DNA of 50,457 bases from Streptomyces sp. DvalAA-14 (GCF_900091855.1 NZ_FMCH01000185.1:1-50457), one strand, 5' to 3'; positions 1 to 9,652 are shown, counted from the stretch's first letter. The notes: a model not told the origin generated them from the sequence alone. Numbers and translations are program-made.

Positions 1-19
1 GGAGCGGCGCGACCGCGAC

Positions 20-1000
20 TCAGAGCGTGCTCCAGTCGTGGTCGGGGTAGCGGTGCAAAGGCGCCGAGACATCGTCCAGCGCCAGGCAGATCTCTTCCGG
101 AAGCGTAAGGGTCTCCACCGACAGCGCCTGGGTGAGCTGCGCGGCGTTGCGGGCGCCGAGCACCGGGGCGGCGACACCGGGGCGGTCGCGGACCCAGGCG
201 AGGGCGACATGCAGCGGGGACACGGCCAGGCCGTCCGCCGCTATGGCCAGCGCGTCCACGATCAGCCGGGCCGTCTCGTCCAGATAGGGGGCCACGAATC
301 CGGCCATGTCGGCGGAGCCGCCCCGGGAGTCGGGCGGGGTGCTGAGCCGGTACTTCCCGGTGAGCACCCCGCGGCCGAGCGGTGAGGAGGGCAGCAGCCC
401 CACGCCGAGGTCCAGCGCGGCCGGCAGCACCTCGCGTTCGACCCCGCGCTGCAGCAGGGAGTACTCCATCTGGGTGCTGGCCAGCGGAGTCCGGCCGGGG
501 GCGGCGAGCTGCCAGGCGGCGGCCTTGGCCAGCTGCCAGCCGCAGAAGTTCGACACACCCACGTAGCGGGCCCGGCCGGAGCTGACGGCGATGTCCAGGG
601 CCTGGAGGGTCTCCTCCAGCGGCGTGCCGGGGTCGTAGGCGTGCACCTGCCACAGGTCGACGTAGTCGGTGCCGAGGCGCTGGAGGGAGGCGTCCAGCGC
701 GGACAGCAGGTGCCCGCGCGAGGTGTTGAACCTCCGGTACGGGTCGGGCACGCTGCCGGCCTTGGTGGCGATCACCAGGTCGGCCCGCGGCACCAGGTCC
801 TCCAGCAGCCGCCCGAGGAGGTACTCGGCGCCCCCGTCGGCGTACACGTCGGCCGTGTCGATCAGGGTGCCGCCGGCGTCCCAGAACGCCTTCAGCTGAT
901 CGGCGGCGTCGCGTTCGCCGGTGTTGCGCCCCCAGGTGAGCGTGCCGAGCCCCAGCCGGGACACGCGCAACCCGGTGCGGCCGAGGTGCCTTTGCTCCAT
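20..1000 (-). CDS. Aldo/keto reductase
   Basis: About 326 residues, the usual size of an NADPH-dependent aldo/keto reductase (AKR) with a TIM-barrel fold. The catalytic tetrad is visible: Asp48 and Tyr53 in TLIDTADVYADG, Lys80 in VIATKAG, and His120 in DLWQVHAYDP. I chose the ATG at 1000 because MEQRHLGRTGLRVSRLGLG is the standard AKR opening; the frame stays open upstream to 1183 but that part is low-complexity and overlaps the divergent gene's leader. The neighbour at 1167 is transcribed divergently from a shared 166-bp region. Substrate cannot be read from sequence; members of this group reduce aldehydes or ketones or oxidise simple sugars. Family is sure, function open. Confidence 0.9.
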   Translation of the reverse strand: MEQRHLGRTGLRVSRLGLGTLTWGRNTGERDAADQLKAFWDAGGTLIDTADVYADGGAEYLLGRLLEDLVPRADLVIATKAGSVPDPYRRFNTSRGHLLSALDASLQRLGTDYVDLWQVHAYDPGTPLEETLQALDIAVSSGRARYVGVSNFCGWQLAKAAAWQLAAPGRTPLASTQMEYSLLQRGVEREVLPAALDLGVGLLPSSPLGRGVLTGKYRLSTPPDSRGGSADMAGFVAPYLDETARLIVDALAIAADGLAVSPLHVALAWVRDRPGVAAPVLGARNAAQLTQALSVETLTLPEEICLALDDVSAPLHRYPDHDWSTL

Positions 1001-1080
1001 GGACGCTGAGGCTAGCGCCCGCACGCCCGGAATGGGCAGCAGTGACGTACCCGACAGGCACCCGGGCCGCGTCAGGGCGC

Positions 1081-1086
1081 TACAGT
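1081..1086 (+). promoter_or_regulatory. Candidate -10 box for the F420-type oxidoreductase gene
   Basis: TACAGT fits the actinobacterial TANNNT -10 pattern and lies 80 bases before the ATG at 1167. No good -35 is seen. Inference only. Confidence 0.3.
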
Positions 1087-1166
1087 CCGTGGGGACAAGG
1101 ACGTTACTCACCAGTACATCACCACGGCCGCACGGGTACGTCGGTGAACGGGCAAAGGGGAGCGGT

Positions 1167-2216
1167 ATGCGGCTCGGGATCAACCTCGGCTACTGGGGCG
1201 CCGGCATGGACGCGGACAACCTCGCCGTCGCGCAGGAGGCGGACCGGCTCGGCTACACGGTCTGCTGGGCCGCGGAGGCCTACGGATCCGACGCCCCCAC
1301 CGTGCTCTCCTGGGTCGCCGCGCACACCGAGCGGATCGACGTCGGCTCGGCGATCTTCCAGATCCCGGCGCGCACCCCGGCGATGACCGCGATGACCGCC
1401 GCGACCCTGGACTCGCTGTCCGGCGGCCGGTTCCGGCTGGGCCTGGGCGTCTCCGGTCCGCAGGTGTCCGAGGGCTGGTACGGCGTCAGGTTCGACAAGC
1501 CGCTGGCCCGGACCCGCGAATACGTCGAGATCGTCCGCAAGGCGCTGAGCCGGGAGCGGCTCAGCTACGACGGCGAGCACTGGACGCTGCCGCTGCCCGG
1601 CGGACCCGGCAAGCCGATCAAGCTGACCGTGCACCCGCAGCGCGAGCAGATCCCGCTCTACATCGCCGCGATCGGCCCGAAGAACCTGGAGCAGACCGGC
1701 GAGATCGCCGACGGCGCGCTGCTGCTCTTCCCGTCCGCCGCCCAGCTGGAGGAGACCGCGCTGCGCCACCTGCGGGCCGGCCGGGTGAAGGCCGGCCTGA
1801 CGATGGACGGCTTCGACGTCAGCCCGACGCTGCCGCTGGCCGTGGGCGACGACGTGGCCGCGCTCGCCGACGTCTTCCGCCCCTACACCGCGCTCTACGT
1901 CGGCGGCATGGGCAGCCGCAAGCAGAACTTCTACAACCGGCTCGCGGCGCGGATGGGCTACGAGCAGCAGGCCGCGGAGATCCAGGACAAGTACCTGTCC
2001 GGCGACAAGCAGGGCGCGGCTGCCGCGGTGCCGCAGGAACTCATCGACTCCACCAGCCTGCTGGGCCCGGTGGCCCGGATCGCGGACCGGATGGCGGAGT
2101 ACGCGGCGGCCGGCGTGGACACCCTCAACCTGAGCCCGGCCGGCTTCACGCTGGACGAGCGCCTGGCGGGACTGCGGGCCGGTGTCGAGGCGCTGGAGCG
2201 CGCGGGCCTGGCCTGA
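1167..2216 (+). CDS. LLM-class F420-dependent oxidoreductase
   Basis: A 349-residue luciferase-like monooxygenase-fold protein. It opens with MRLGINLGYWGAGMDADN and has the family's cofactor-site regions: IDVGSAIFQIPARTPAMTAM (about 58-77), FRLGLGVSGPQVSEGWYG (about 90-107) and PLYIAAIGPKNLEQTGEIADG (about 163-185). Such proteins normally use reduced coenzyme F420 rather than FMN; this one most resembles what I recall as the Rv3520c-type subgroup, an inference. The ATG at 1167 follows an AAAGGGGAGC ribosome site. It ends 90 bases before a convergent gene, with a hairpin between. Substrate unknown. Confidence 0.85.
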   Translation: MRLGINLGYWGAGMDADNLAVAQEADRLGYTVCWAAEAYGSDAPTVLSWVAAHTERIDVGSAIFQIPARTPAMTAMTAATLDSLSGGRFRLGLGVSGPQVSEGWYGVRFDKPLARTREYVEIVRKALSRERLSYDGEHWTLPLPGGPGKPIKLTVHPQREQIPLYIAAIGPKNLEQTGEIADGALLLFPSAAQLEETALRHLRAGRVKAGLTMDGFDVSPTLPLAVGDDVAALADVFRPYTALYVGGMGSRKQNFYNRLAARMGYEQQAAEIQDKYLSGDKQGAAAAVPQELIDSTSLLGPVARIADRMAEYAAAGVDTLNLSPAGFTLDERLAGLRAGVEALERAGLA

Positions 2217-2232
2217 GCCGCCCCGTGGGCCC

Positions 2233-2258
2233 GGCCTGCGGCTGCCCCGCAGCAGGCC
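2233..2258. terminator. Hairpin between convergent genes
   Basis: GGCCTGC (2233-2239) pairs with GCAGGCC (2252-2258); an inner GCTGC/GCAGC pairing is an alternative fold. It sits between two convergent stop codons, so it could serve both strands. There is no T-run, which is common for high-GC actinobacterial terminators. Confidence 0.45.
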
Positions 2259-2305
2259 GCGGCCCGGCGGGGACCACGGGCCGGGATTCCCGCCCGGCGC
2301 GGCCG

Positions 2306-2935
2306 TCAGCCCGGCACCAACCGCCCGAGCAGGCGGCCGAACGCGATGAGCCGCGCTATCTGGCCGGCTCCGCCGTCGTCCAGCGACTTGCTGAAGCGGA
2401 AGGTCTCCGGCCGGAACTTCGCCGACGTCACCGGCAGCGGGCCCTCCGGATCGGCGGCCACCGCGGTCAGTTCGTGCGGCATCGCGGTGGCCAGCACCAG
2501 ATAGACGCCGCGGTCGACCCGCCGGCCCGCCTCGTCCCGCCCGACCAGGGTGCGCATCCCGAGATGGCCGATCGACCGCAGCGGCAGCACCTGCACCGAC
2601 GAGTCCAGTACGGTCCCGCCCGGCGCCTTGTCGTCGGCCAGCTCCTCGCTGTGCCAGAGCACCAGCCGCCGGCCGTCGCAGACCGCCGCCTCCTGCCAGA
2701 CCGAGGCCCCGGCCTCGGTGAGGTCCACCACCCGCTCCAGGGTGAAACCCCGCACCCGGCGGCGCCCGAGCACCCCCTCGATCGCGTCCAGCGCGACATC
2801 CGCGTGCAGGAAGTAGGCGCTGGCCGCGTCCGCCAGGCGGCCGTAGGGAGACCAGTCCGCCCCGGCGGTCCCCGATCCGCCGGCGGCCCGCGGACGGCTC
2901 CTCGTCGCCTTGCTGAACATCTCCACCCGCTTCAC
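2306..2935 (-). CDS. Conserved-looking protein of unknown function
   Basis: About 209 residues from the GTG at 2935, which has GGGGA 9 bases upstream; an ATG at 2920 is the alternative. I do not recognise the family with certainty. Visible features are a basic N-terminus (MFSKATRSRPR), then a compact alpha/beta-like domain with the stretches ADAASAYFLHADVALDAIEG, RRVRGFTLERVVDLTEAGASV and RSIGHLGMRTLVGRDEAG, and a C-terminal SAKFRPETFRFSKSLDDGG. No signal peptide or membrane helix is seen. It diverges from the phosphomutase gene at 3122 and converges with the F420-type gene. Third-position GC matches its neighbours, so it is a real gene rather than an antisense shadow. Confidence 0.65.
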   Translation of the reverse strand: MKRVEMFSKATRSRPRAAGGSGTAGADWSPYGRLADAASAYFLHADVALDAIEGVLGRRRVRGFTLERVVDLTEAGASVWQEAAVCDGRRLVLWHSEELADDKAPGGTVLDSSVQVLPLRSIGHLGMRTLVGRDEAGRRVDRGVYLVLATAMPHELTAVAADPEGPLPVTSAKFRPETFRFSKSLDDGGAGQIARLIAFGRLLGRLVPG

Positions 2936-3108
2936 GCCGCCGATTCCCCGGGTCCGTGACGACCCCCTGCTGCACCCTACCCAGGGCTTCGGCCAGCGAG
3001 GAGTGCGCGGGGGACGGCGGATCGCGGAATTCCACGGCCGTGGTGGGGGCTCGGGGGTCTTCCCCGCCACGGCCGTCCCCCAGCACAACGGACCTGGCCG
3101 GGAAGGGT

Positions 3109-3114
3109 TACGGT
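3109..3114 (+). promoter_or_regulatory. -10 box placed for a leaderless phosphomutase transcript
   Basis: TACGGT ends 7 bases before the ATG at 3122, so transcription would start at or next to the A of ATG. GGAAGGG at 3101-3107 could instead serve an in-frame GTG at 3113. The ATG gives MPTLILVRHG, the usual family opening. Confidence 0.4.
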
Positions 3115-3121
3115 GGCGGGC

Positions 3122-3826
3122 ATGCCCACCCTGATCCTTGTCCGGCACGGCCGTTCGACCGCCAACGCCGACGGCGTTCTGGCCGGGTGGAGTCCGGGTG
3201 TGAGCCTGGACGACACCGGCCGGGCCCAGGCCGCCGCGCTCGCCGGCCGGCTCGCCGCCCTCCCGCTGGCCGCCGTGGTCAGCAGTCCGCTGCAGCGCTG
3301 CCGGGAGACGGTGCAGCCGCTGCTCGACACCCGGCCGGAGCTGCCCCAGCACACCGACGACCGGGTCGGCGAGTGCCACTACGGCGACTGGACCGGACGC
3401 AAACTGAGCGAGCTGGCCGACGAGCCGCTGTGGAGCACGGTCCAGCGCCATCCGTCGGCCGCCGTCTTCCCCGGCGAGCAGGGCGAGTCGCTGCGGGCCA
3501 TGCAGGCCCGCGCGGTCGAGGCCGTCCGGGACTGGAACGAGCGGATCGAGGCCGAGCACGGCCCCGACGCGCTGTACCTGGTCTGCTCGCACGGCGACAT
3601 CATCAAGTCGCTGGCCGCCGACGCCCTCGGCATGCACCTCGACCTCTTCCAGCGGATCAGCACCGATCCCTGCTCGGTCACCGCGATCCGCTACACCCCG
3701 CACCGCCCCTTCCTGCTGCGGCTCGGCGACACCGGCGACCTCACCGGCCTCGTCCCGCCGCCCCGCCCGCAGACGGGGGAGAGCGCGGACGACGCCGTGG
3801 TCGGAGGGTCCACCGGCACCCCGTGA
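3122..3826 (+). CDS. Histidine-phosphatase-fold phosphomutase, MSMEG_4193 family
   Basis: A 234-residue member of the histidine phosphatase superfamily. The catalytic motif LVRHGRSTAN is at residues 6-15; the second-half catalytic His is in VCSHGDIIK (about 157-165). SSPLQRCRET carries the conserved Arg that binds phosphate. Gene order identifies it with the actinobacterial subfamily known from MSMEG_4193 (Rv2135c in M. tuberculosis as I recall), defined as one member of a conserved three-gene set. The other two, DUF3090 and the SCO1664-type kinase-like protein, follow directly. The family name proposes a phosphomutase; M. tuberculosis work suggested phosphatase activity. Its natural substrate is not known to me. 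It ends 77 bases before the DUF3090 gene. Confidence 0.85.
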   Translation: MPTLILVRHGRSTANADGVLAGWSPGVSLDDTGRAQAAALAGRLAALPLAAVVSSPLQRCRETVQPLLDTRPELPQHTDDRVGECHYGDWTGRKLSELADEPLWSTVQRHPSAAVFPGEQGESLRAMQARAVEAVRDWNERIEAEHGPDALYLVCSHGDIIKSLAADALGMHLDLFQRISTDPCSVTAIRYTPHRPFLLRLGDTGDLTGLVPPPRPQTGESADDAVVGGSTGTP

Positions 3827-3839
3827 TCAGCTTCCGCAG

Positions 3840-3845
3840 TAGGGT
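3840..3845 (+). promoter_or_regulatory. TAGGGT -10 box before the DUF3090 gene
   Basis: TAGGGT, a frequent strong actinobacterial -10, lies 58 bases before the GTG at 3904 in the short gap after the phosphomutase gene. It suggests the DUF3090/kinase-like pair also has its own promoter. Confidence 0.4.
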
Positions 3846-3903
3846 GGGGGACCGGCAGCACAACCGCTGAAAAGCGCATTCGGACGAGCAAACGGAGCAA
3901 GGC

Positions 3904-4494
3904 GTGCCCCGTCAGGTCTTCTTCTACGAACATCCCGACCGTTTCGTGGCCGGGACCGTCGGCCAACCCGGTCAGCGGACGTTCTTCCTGCAGGCCACCG
4001 CCGCCGGCCGCACCACCAGCGTCGCCCTGGAGAAGACCCAGGTGGCCGCGCTCGCCGAGCGGATCGACGAGCTGCTGGACGAGGTGGTGCGCCGCACCGG
4101 CGGCAGCGCCCCCGTGCCCGCCGTCGCTCCCGCCGAGCTCGCCGACTCCGCGCCCCTCGAAGTGCCGGTCGACGAGGAGTTCCGCGTCGGCACCATGGCA
4201 CTGGCCTGGGACGGCGCCCACGAGCGGATGGTCATCGAGGCGCAGGCGCTGGTCGAGCTGGCCGGCGACGACGAGGACGACCTGGAGACGGCCGAGGAGG
4301 AACTCCTCCAGGACGACGAGAACGGCCCGCCGCTGCTGCGGGTGCTGCTCTCCGGCGCCCAGGCGCGTTCCTTCGCCAAACGGGCGCTGGACGTGGTGTC
4401 CGCGGGCCGGCCGCCCTGCCCGCTGTGCAGCCTCCCCCTGGACCCGGAAGGACACGTATGCCCGCGTCAGAACGGGTACCGGAGGTCGGCCTGA
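3904..4494 (+). CDS. DUF3090 family protein with C-terminal zinc-ribbon motif
   Basis: A 196-residue protein matching the conserved actinobacterial DUF3090 family. The N-terminus (MPRQVFFYEHPDRFVAGTVGQPGQRTFFL, split here only by description) begins a beta-rich domain, followed by an acidic middle (about 115-145, DDEDDLETAEEELLQDDE) and a C-terminal Cys172-x2-Cys175 ... His184-x-Cys186 group that looks like a small metal site. The GTG at 3904 has GGAG 6 bases upstream. Its 3' end overlaps the kinase-like gene by 37 bases, so the two are translated from one message. Biochemical role unknown; conserved linkage with the phosphomutase and kinase-like proteins suggests a shared pathway. Confidence 0.85.
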   Translation: MPRQVFFYEHPDRFVAGTVGQPGQRTFFLQATAAGRTTSVALEKTQVAALAERIDELLDEVVRRTGGSAPVPAVAPAELADSAPLEVPVDEEFRVGTMALAWDGAHERMVIEAQALVELAGDDEDDLETAEEELLQDDENGPPLLRVLLSGAQARSFAKRALDVVSAGRPPCPLCSLPLDPEGHVCPRQNGYRRSA

Positions 4495-5342
4495 ACGCCG
4501 GCGGGCCCGATGACTCCCCGGCCGTCGATCCGGCCGTGACCGAGGCCCTCGTCCACGGCGAGCTGACCGTCAAGGGCCGGGTGCAGGGCGCCTCCAACGC
4601 GGTGCTGTACTGCGAGAGCGCCCTCCCGGGGCGTACGGTCGCCTGCGTCTACAAGCCCGTCACCGGCGAGCGCCCGCTGTGGGACTTCCCCGACGGCACG
4701 CTGGCCGAGCGGGAGGTCGCCGCCTACCTGGTCTCCGAGGCCACCGGCTGGGGCCTGGTCCCGCCCACCGTGCTGCGCGAGGGCCCGTACGGCCTGGGCA
4801 TGGTCCAGCGCTGGATCGAACTGCCCGCCGAGGAGCAGGAGTCGGCCGAGACCGGAAGCGGGCAGCCGCAGTTGCTGGCGCTGACCGAGGACCCCGAGCC
4901 CGCCCCCGGCTGGAAGGCGGTGGTGGAGGCCGAGCTGGACGGCGGCCGGACCGCGCTGCTGGTGCACGCCGACGACATACGCCTGCGCCGGATCGCGGTG
5001 CTCGACGCGGTGATCAACAACGCCGACCGCAAAGGCGGCCACCTGCTGCCCGCCGCCGACGGCCGGATCTACGGCATCGACCACGGAGTGACCTTCCACA
5101 CGGACGACAAGCTGCGCACCCTGCTGTGGGGATGGGCCGGCGAACCCCTGCCGGCCGAGGCGGTGACCGTGCTGGACAAGCTCGCCGCCGAGCTGGCCGG
5201 CGCGCTCGGCGAGCGGCTCGCGACCCTGCTGACCACGGCGGAGACCGCCGCGCTGCGGGCAAGGGTGCACCGGCTGCGGGAGGCCGGCGTGCACCCGGAG
5301 CCCAGCGGCGAATGGCCCTCGATCCCCTGGCCGCCGGTCTGA
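4458..5342 (+). CDS. PI3/4-kinase-like protein, SCO1664 family
   Basis: A 294-residue protein of the actinobacterial SCO1664 family, distantly related to phosphatidylinositol 3/4-kinases. Kinase-like elements are visible: the ATP-binding Lys66 in VACVYKPVTGE, a catalytic-loop equivalent DAVINNADRKGGH (residues 183-195) and a DFG-like metal-binding IDHG (207-210). The ATG at 4458 follows GGAAGGA with 5 bases spacing and lies inside the end of the DUF3090 gene. No signal peptide or membrane segment, so cytoplasmic. The phosphate acceptor is unknown; since actinobacteria use inositol for mycothiol and phosphatidylinositol, and mshC lies 95 bases downstream, an inositol-containing or sugar metabolite is a reasonable guess, no more. 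Confidence 0.85.
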   Translation: MPASERVPEVGLNAGGPDDSPAVDPAVTEALVHGELTVKGRVQGASNAVLYCESALPGRTVACVYKPVTGERPLWDFPDGTLAEREVAAYLVSEATGWGLVPPTVLREGPYGLGMVQRWIELPAEEQESAETGSGQPQLLALTEDPEPAPGWKAVVEAELDGGRTALLVHADDIRLRRIAVLDAVINNADRKGGHLLPAADGRIYGIDHGVTFHTDDKLRTLLWGWAGEPLPAEAVTVLDKLAAELAGALGERLATLLTTAETAALRARVHRLREAGVHPEPSGEWPSIPWPPV

Positions 5343-5425
5343 CCTGCGGAGCCGTCGGGCGCCGGGTACGGCGGCGGCCCGGACCGCGCGGCACGCCCGG
5401 TCGTTTTGACGGTGAGCTGCCCGGT

Positions 5426-5431
5426 TAATCT
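5426..5431 (+). promoter_or_regulatory. -10 box of a probable leaderless mshC transcript
   Basis: TAATCT ends exactly 6 bases before the mshC ATG, and the intervening CAAGAC holds no ribosome site. A TTGACG at 5406-5411 gives a short 14-base spacer, so the -35 is uncertain. Confidence 0.5.
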
Positions 5432-5437
5432 CAAGAC

Positions 5438-6667
5438 ATGCATGCCTGGCCAGCTTCCGACGTCCCCGCCCTTCCCGGCACGGGACGCGTCCTCCGTCTC
5501 CACGACACCTCGACCGGCGGTCCGGTGACCATCGACCCCGGTCCCGTCGCGCGCCTCTACGTCTGCGGGATCACCCCCTACGACGCGACCCACCTGGGGC
5601 ACGCGGCCACGTACAACGCGTTCGACCTCGTGCAGCGCGTATGGCTCGACACGAAGCGCCAGGTCCAGTACGTGCAGAACGTGACGGATGTCGACGACCC
5701 GCTGCTGGAGCGGGCCGCGGCCACCGGGGTGGAATGGACCGAGCTCGCCGAGCGCGAGACGGCCCTGTTCCGGGAGGACATGACCGCGCTGCGGCTGCTG
5801 CCGCCCGCCCACTACATCGGCGTGGTCGAGGCCATACCGGCGATCGTGCCGCTGATCGAGCGGCTGCGGGAGGCCGGCGCCGCCTATGAACTCGACGGCG
5901 ACACCTACTTCTCGGTGGAGTCCGACCCGGACTTCGGCAAGGTCTCCCGGCTCGACGCGGCTTCGATGCGGCTGCTGTCCGCCGAGCGCGGCGGCGACCC
6001 GGAGCGCTCCGGCAAGAAGAACCCGCTGGACCCGATCCTGTGGCTGGCCGCGCGCCCCGGCGAGCCCAGCTGGGACGGCGACTCGCTCGGCCGCGGGCGG
6101 CCCGGCTGGCACATCGAGTGCGTGGCCATCGCCCTGGAGCACCTCGGCATGGGCTTCGACGTCCAGGGCGGCGGCTCCGACCTGGCCTTCCCGCACCACG
6201 AGATGGGCGCCTCGCACGCCCAGGTGCTCACCGGCGAGTACCCCTACGCCCAGGCGTATGTGCACGCCGGGATGGTCGCCCTGAACGGCGAGAAGATGTC
6301 GAAGTCCAAGGGCAATCTGGTCTTCGTCTCCGCGCTGCGCCGGGCCGGCGTGGATCCGGCGGCGATCAGGCTGGCGCTGCTCGACCACCACTACCGGGCG
6401 GACTGGGAGTGGACCGACGCGGTGCTGGACGAGGCGGTCCAGCGGCTGGCCCGCTGGCGGGCCGCGGTCTCCCGGCCGGACGGGCCACCGGCCGACGCGC
6501 TGGTGGAGGAGATCCGCGAGGCGCTCGCCGACGACCTGGACGCGCCGCGGGCGCTGGCCGCGGTGGACCGCTGGGCGGTCGCTCAGCAGGCGGACGGCGG
6601 CACGGACACCGGCGCGCCGGGTCTGGCCTCGCGCGCGGTGGACGCGCTGCTCGGCGTGGCGCTGTGA
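5438..6667 (+). CDS. mshC: L-cysteine:1D-myo-inositol 2-amino-2-deoxy-alpha-D-glucopyranoside ligase
   Basis: MshC uses ATP to join cysteine to GlcN-Ins, the third committed step of mycothiol synthesis. The 409-residue protein is a class-I cysteinyl-tRNA-synthetase relative with [19 protein letters not shown] (the HIGH motif; the Thr-containing [12 protein letters not shown] form separates MshC from CysS), zinc ligands in [14 protein letters not shown] and [11 protein letters not shown], and the KMSKSKGN loop. It is shorter than CysS and lacks the tRNA anticodon domain. It is the last gene before a strong hairpin facing the convergent PAC2 gene. Placement right after the phosphomutase/DUF3090/kinase-like trio is conserved in actinobacteria as far as I recall. 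Start: ATG 5438, probably leaderless. Confidence 0.95.
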   Translation: MHAWPASDVPALPGTGRVLRLHDTSTGGPVTIDPGPVARLYVCGITPYDATHLGHAATYNAFDLVQRVWLDTKRQVQYVQNVTDVDDPLLERAAATGVEWTELAERETALFREDMTALRLLPPAHYIGVVEAIPAIVPLIERLREAGAAYELDGDTYFSVESDPDFGKVSRLDAASMRLLSAERGGDPERSGKKNPLDPILWLAARPGEPSWDGDSLGRGRPGWHIECVAIALEHLGMGFDVQGGGSDLAFPHHEMGASHAQVLTGEYPYAQAYVHAGMVALNGEKMSKSKGNLVFVSALRRAGVDPAAIRLALLDHHYRADWEWTDAVLDEAVQRLARWRAAVSRPDGPPADALVEEIREALADDLDAPRALAAVDRWAVAQQADGGTDTGAPGLASRAVDALLGVAL

Positions 6668-6677
6668 GCTGACCGGT

Positions 6678-6713
6678 GCTTCCGCGGACGCCCCGGCGGG
6701 GCGTCCGCGAAGC
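6678..6713. terminator. Strong bidirectional hairpin between mshC and the PAC2 gene
   Basis: CGCGGACGCCCC (6683-6694) pairs perfectly with GGGGCGTCCGCG (6698-6709) around a 3-base loop; GCTT (6678-6681) and AAGC (6710-6713) extend it past one bulged C. It ends just before the PAC2 stop codon at 6716. Confidence 0.8.
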
Positions 6714-6715
6714 TG

Positions 6716-7849
<1,134 letters not shown>

Positions 7850-8221
7850 CCAGCGCCTCCTTCCGGCCGGAGGGGGGCGGTGCCGTCCCCTGCCGGCTGC
7901 TGTTCCTTCACGTGCGGCACCAGCCTACGGCTACCGGGGGTCACGGTGCGCCCCAGCCGGACCGGCAGGCCGCCCGGTCGGCGTCGGCGGCGCAGACGGC
8001 GGCCTACCGAGCCACCCCGGTCCGCCGGGCGGCACAGCGCGGTGGAGCGACGCGGTGGGCGGCGCGGGGGCGTAGGCCATCACGGCGATCCGGTCGGTCC
8101 GCGCCGCGGCCCGGCCGTTCCGCCGCGCCGACGACCGCCCCCACCGACAGCACGCTCCCCGCTGTCACCGCAGGTCGCAGCCGTTGCAGACACTGGCCGA
8201 GTCCCACCCCGCGGCATAGCG
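7850..8221. other. Intergenic region without recognisable gene
   Basis: About 370 bases between the divergent PAC2 and fuconate dehydratase genes. Open frames here lack ribosome sites and family motifs. It must hold the PAC2 promoter, but I see no convincing -10. The operator region of the fucose cluster begins at 8222. Confidence 0.6.
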
Positions 8222-8236
8222 AGACATCCGATCTGT
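8222..8236. promoter_or_regulatory. Candidate GntR/FadR operator site 1
   Basis: AGACATCCGATCTGT matches 11 straight bases of the 15-bp palindrome AGACATCCGATGTCT inferred from the regulator's own promoter. It lies upstream of the -35 of the fuconate dehydratase gene. Confidence 0.5.
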
Positions 8237-8261
8237 AATCCACAAAATTCTGACTTCCCCC

Positions 8262-8291
8262 TGGACGGATGGCAGCCTTCGCCGCTATACA
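8262..8291 (+). promoter_or_regulatory. Candidate promoter of the fucose cluster
   Basis: TGGACG (8262-8267) and TATACA (8286-8291) with an 18-base spacer predict a start near 8298. Operator sites 2 and 3 overlap the -10 and the predicted start, the usual place for repression. Confidence 0.45.
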
Positions 8292-8301
8292 TCGGATCAT
8301 C
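8287..8301. promoter_or_regulatory. Candidate GntR/FadR operator site 2
   Basis: ATACATCGGATCATC, a weaker copy with the opposite centre base. Its ACATCGGA (8289-8296) is the exact inverse of TCCGATGT in site 3. Confidence 0.4.
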
Positions 8302-8304
8302 GAA

Positions 8305-8319
8305 AAAAGTCCGATGTCT
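8305..8319. promoter_or_regulatory. Candidate GntR/FadR operator site 3
   Basis: AAAAGTCCGATGTCT has a perfect right half-site (GATGTCT). It lies between the predicted transcription start and the ribosome site GGGAG at 8326-8330. Confidence 0.5.
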
Positions 8320-8335
8320 CGCGACGGGAGTGTGC

Positions 8336-9652
8336 ATGAGTCCGACCATTACCGAGGTCGACGTCTACGACATCCGCTTTCCGACCTCGGAGCAGCTCGA
8401 CGGCTCGGACGCCATGAACCCCGACCCCGACTACTCCGCCGCCTATGTCGTGCTCCGTACCGACGCGCCCGGCGGCCTGGCGGGGTACGGACTGTGCTTC
8501 ACGATCGGCCGCGGCAACGACGTCGTCGCCGCCGCGATCCGAACACTCCGACCCTATGTGGTCGGGCGCCCGGTGGACAGCGTCATCGGCGACCTGGGCG
8601 CCTTCTACCGCCTGCTCACCCATGACTCCCAACTGCGCTGGCTCGGCCCGGAGAAGGGCGTCATGCACATGGCCGCCGGTGCGGTGGTCAACGCGGCCTG
8701 GGACCTGGCCGCCCGTCAGGCCGGCCAGCCGGTCTGGGAGCTGCTCGCGGCGCTGACCCCGGAGCAGATCGTCGACCTGGTGGACTTCCGCTACCTCAGC
8801 GACGCCCTCACCCGCGACGAGGCGCTGGAGATCCTGCGCCGGGCCGAACCCGGCCGCGCCGAGCGCGCCGCGCTGCTGCGCCGCGAGGGCTACCCGGCCT
8901 ACACCACGGAACCCGGCTGGCTCGGCTACTCCGACGAGAAGCTGACCCGGCTCGCCAAGGAGGCGGTGGCGGCCGGCTTCAACCAGATCAAGCTCAAGGT
9001 CGGCGCCGACCTGGACGACGACCTGCGGCGGATGCGGCTGGCCCGCGAGGCGGTCGGCCCGGACATCCGGATCGCGGTCGACGCCAACCAGCGCTGGGAC
9101 GTGGCCGAGGCGATCGCCTGGATGAGCGCGCTCGCCCCGCACGATCCCTACTGGATCGAGGAGCCCACCAGCCCCGACGACGTCCTGGCGCACGCCGCGA
9201 TCCGCGCCGGGCAGCCGGTCCCGGTCGCCACCGGCGAACACATCGCCAACCGCGTGGTGTTCAAGCAGCTGCTGCAGGCCGGCGCGGTGGACTTCGTGCA
9301 GATCGACGCGGCCCGGGTGGCCGGCGTCAACGAGAACATCGCGATCCTGCTGCTCGCCGCCAAGTTCGGGGTGCCGGTCTGCCCGCACGCCGGCGGGGTG
9401 GGCCTGTGCGAACTGGTCCAGCACCTGTCGATGTTCGACTACGTGGCCGTCTCCGGCCGCCTGGACGACCGCATCATCGAGTACGTTCCCCACCTGCACG
9501 AGCACTTCACCGATCCGGCGGTCGTGGAGAACGGCCGGTACAAGGCCCCCGACGCCCCCGGCTTCTCCGCCCGTATGGTCCCCGACACGCTCACCGACTA
9601 CCGCTACCCCGACGGGCCCGTCTGGACCGCCCGACAGGAGCTCACCCGATGA
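8336..9652 (+). CDS. L-fuconate dehydratase (enolase superfamily)
   Basis: A 438-residue enolase-superfamily enzyme predicted to dehydrate L-fuconate to 2-keto-3-deoxy-L-fuconate in the non-phosphorylating fucose pathway. The N-terminal [17 protein letters not shown] (22-38) is typical of fuconate dehydratases. Active-site elements are all present: Lys219-x-Lys221 in IKLKVG, metal ligands Asp249 (VDANQ), Glu275 (IEEPT) and Glu301 (TGEH), and His351 in [11 protein letters not shown] 8336 follows GGGAG with 5 bases spacing; the open frame extends far upstream but that part is noncoding. It is the first gene of the cluster and overlaps the next by ATGA. Related 6-deoxy or galacto-acids are possible substrates. 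Confidence 0.9.
   Translation: MSPTITEVDVYDIRFPTSEQLDGSDAMNPDPDYSAAYVVLRTDAPGGLAGYGLCFTIGRGNDVVAAAIRTLRPYVVGRPVDSVIGDLGAFYRLLTHDSQLRWLGPEKGVMHMAAGAVVNAAWDLAARQAGQPVWELLAALTPEQIVDLVDFRYLSDALTRDEALEILRRAEPGRAERAALLRREGYPAYTTEPGWLGYSDEKLTRLAKEAVAAGFNQIKLKVGADLDDDLRRMRLAREAVGPDIRIAVDANQRWDVAEAIAWMSALAPHDPYWIEEPTSPDDVLAHAAIRAGQPVPVATGEHIANRVVFKQLLQAGAVDFVQIDAARVAGVNENIAILLLAAKFGVPVCPHAGGVGLCELVQHLSMFDYVAVSGRLDDRIIEYVPHLHEHFTDPAVVENGRYKAPDAPGFSARMVPDTLTDYRYPDGPVWTARQELTR

Noticed and set aside
5438-6667. Cysteinyl-tRNA synthetase instead of MshC
   Set aside because: The [12 protein letters not shown] form, the shorter length and the lack of an anticodon-binding domain fit MshC.
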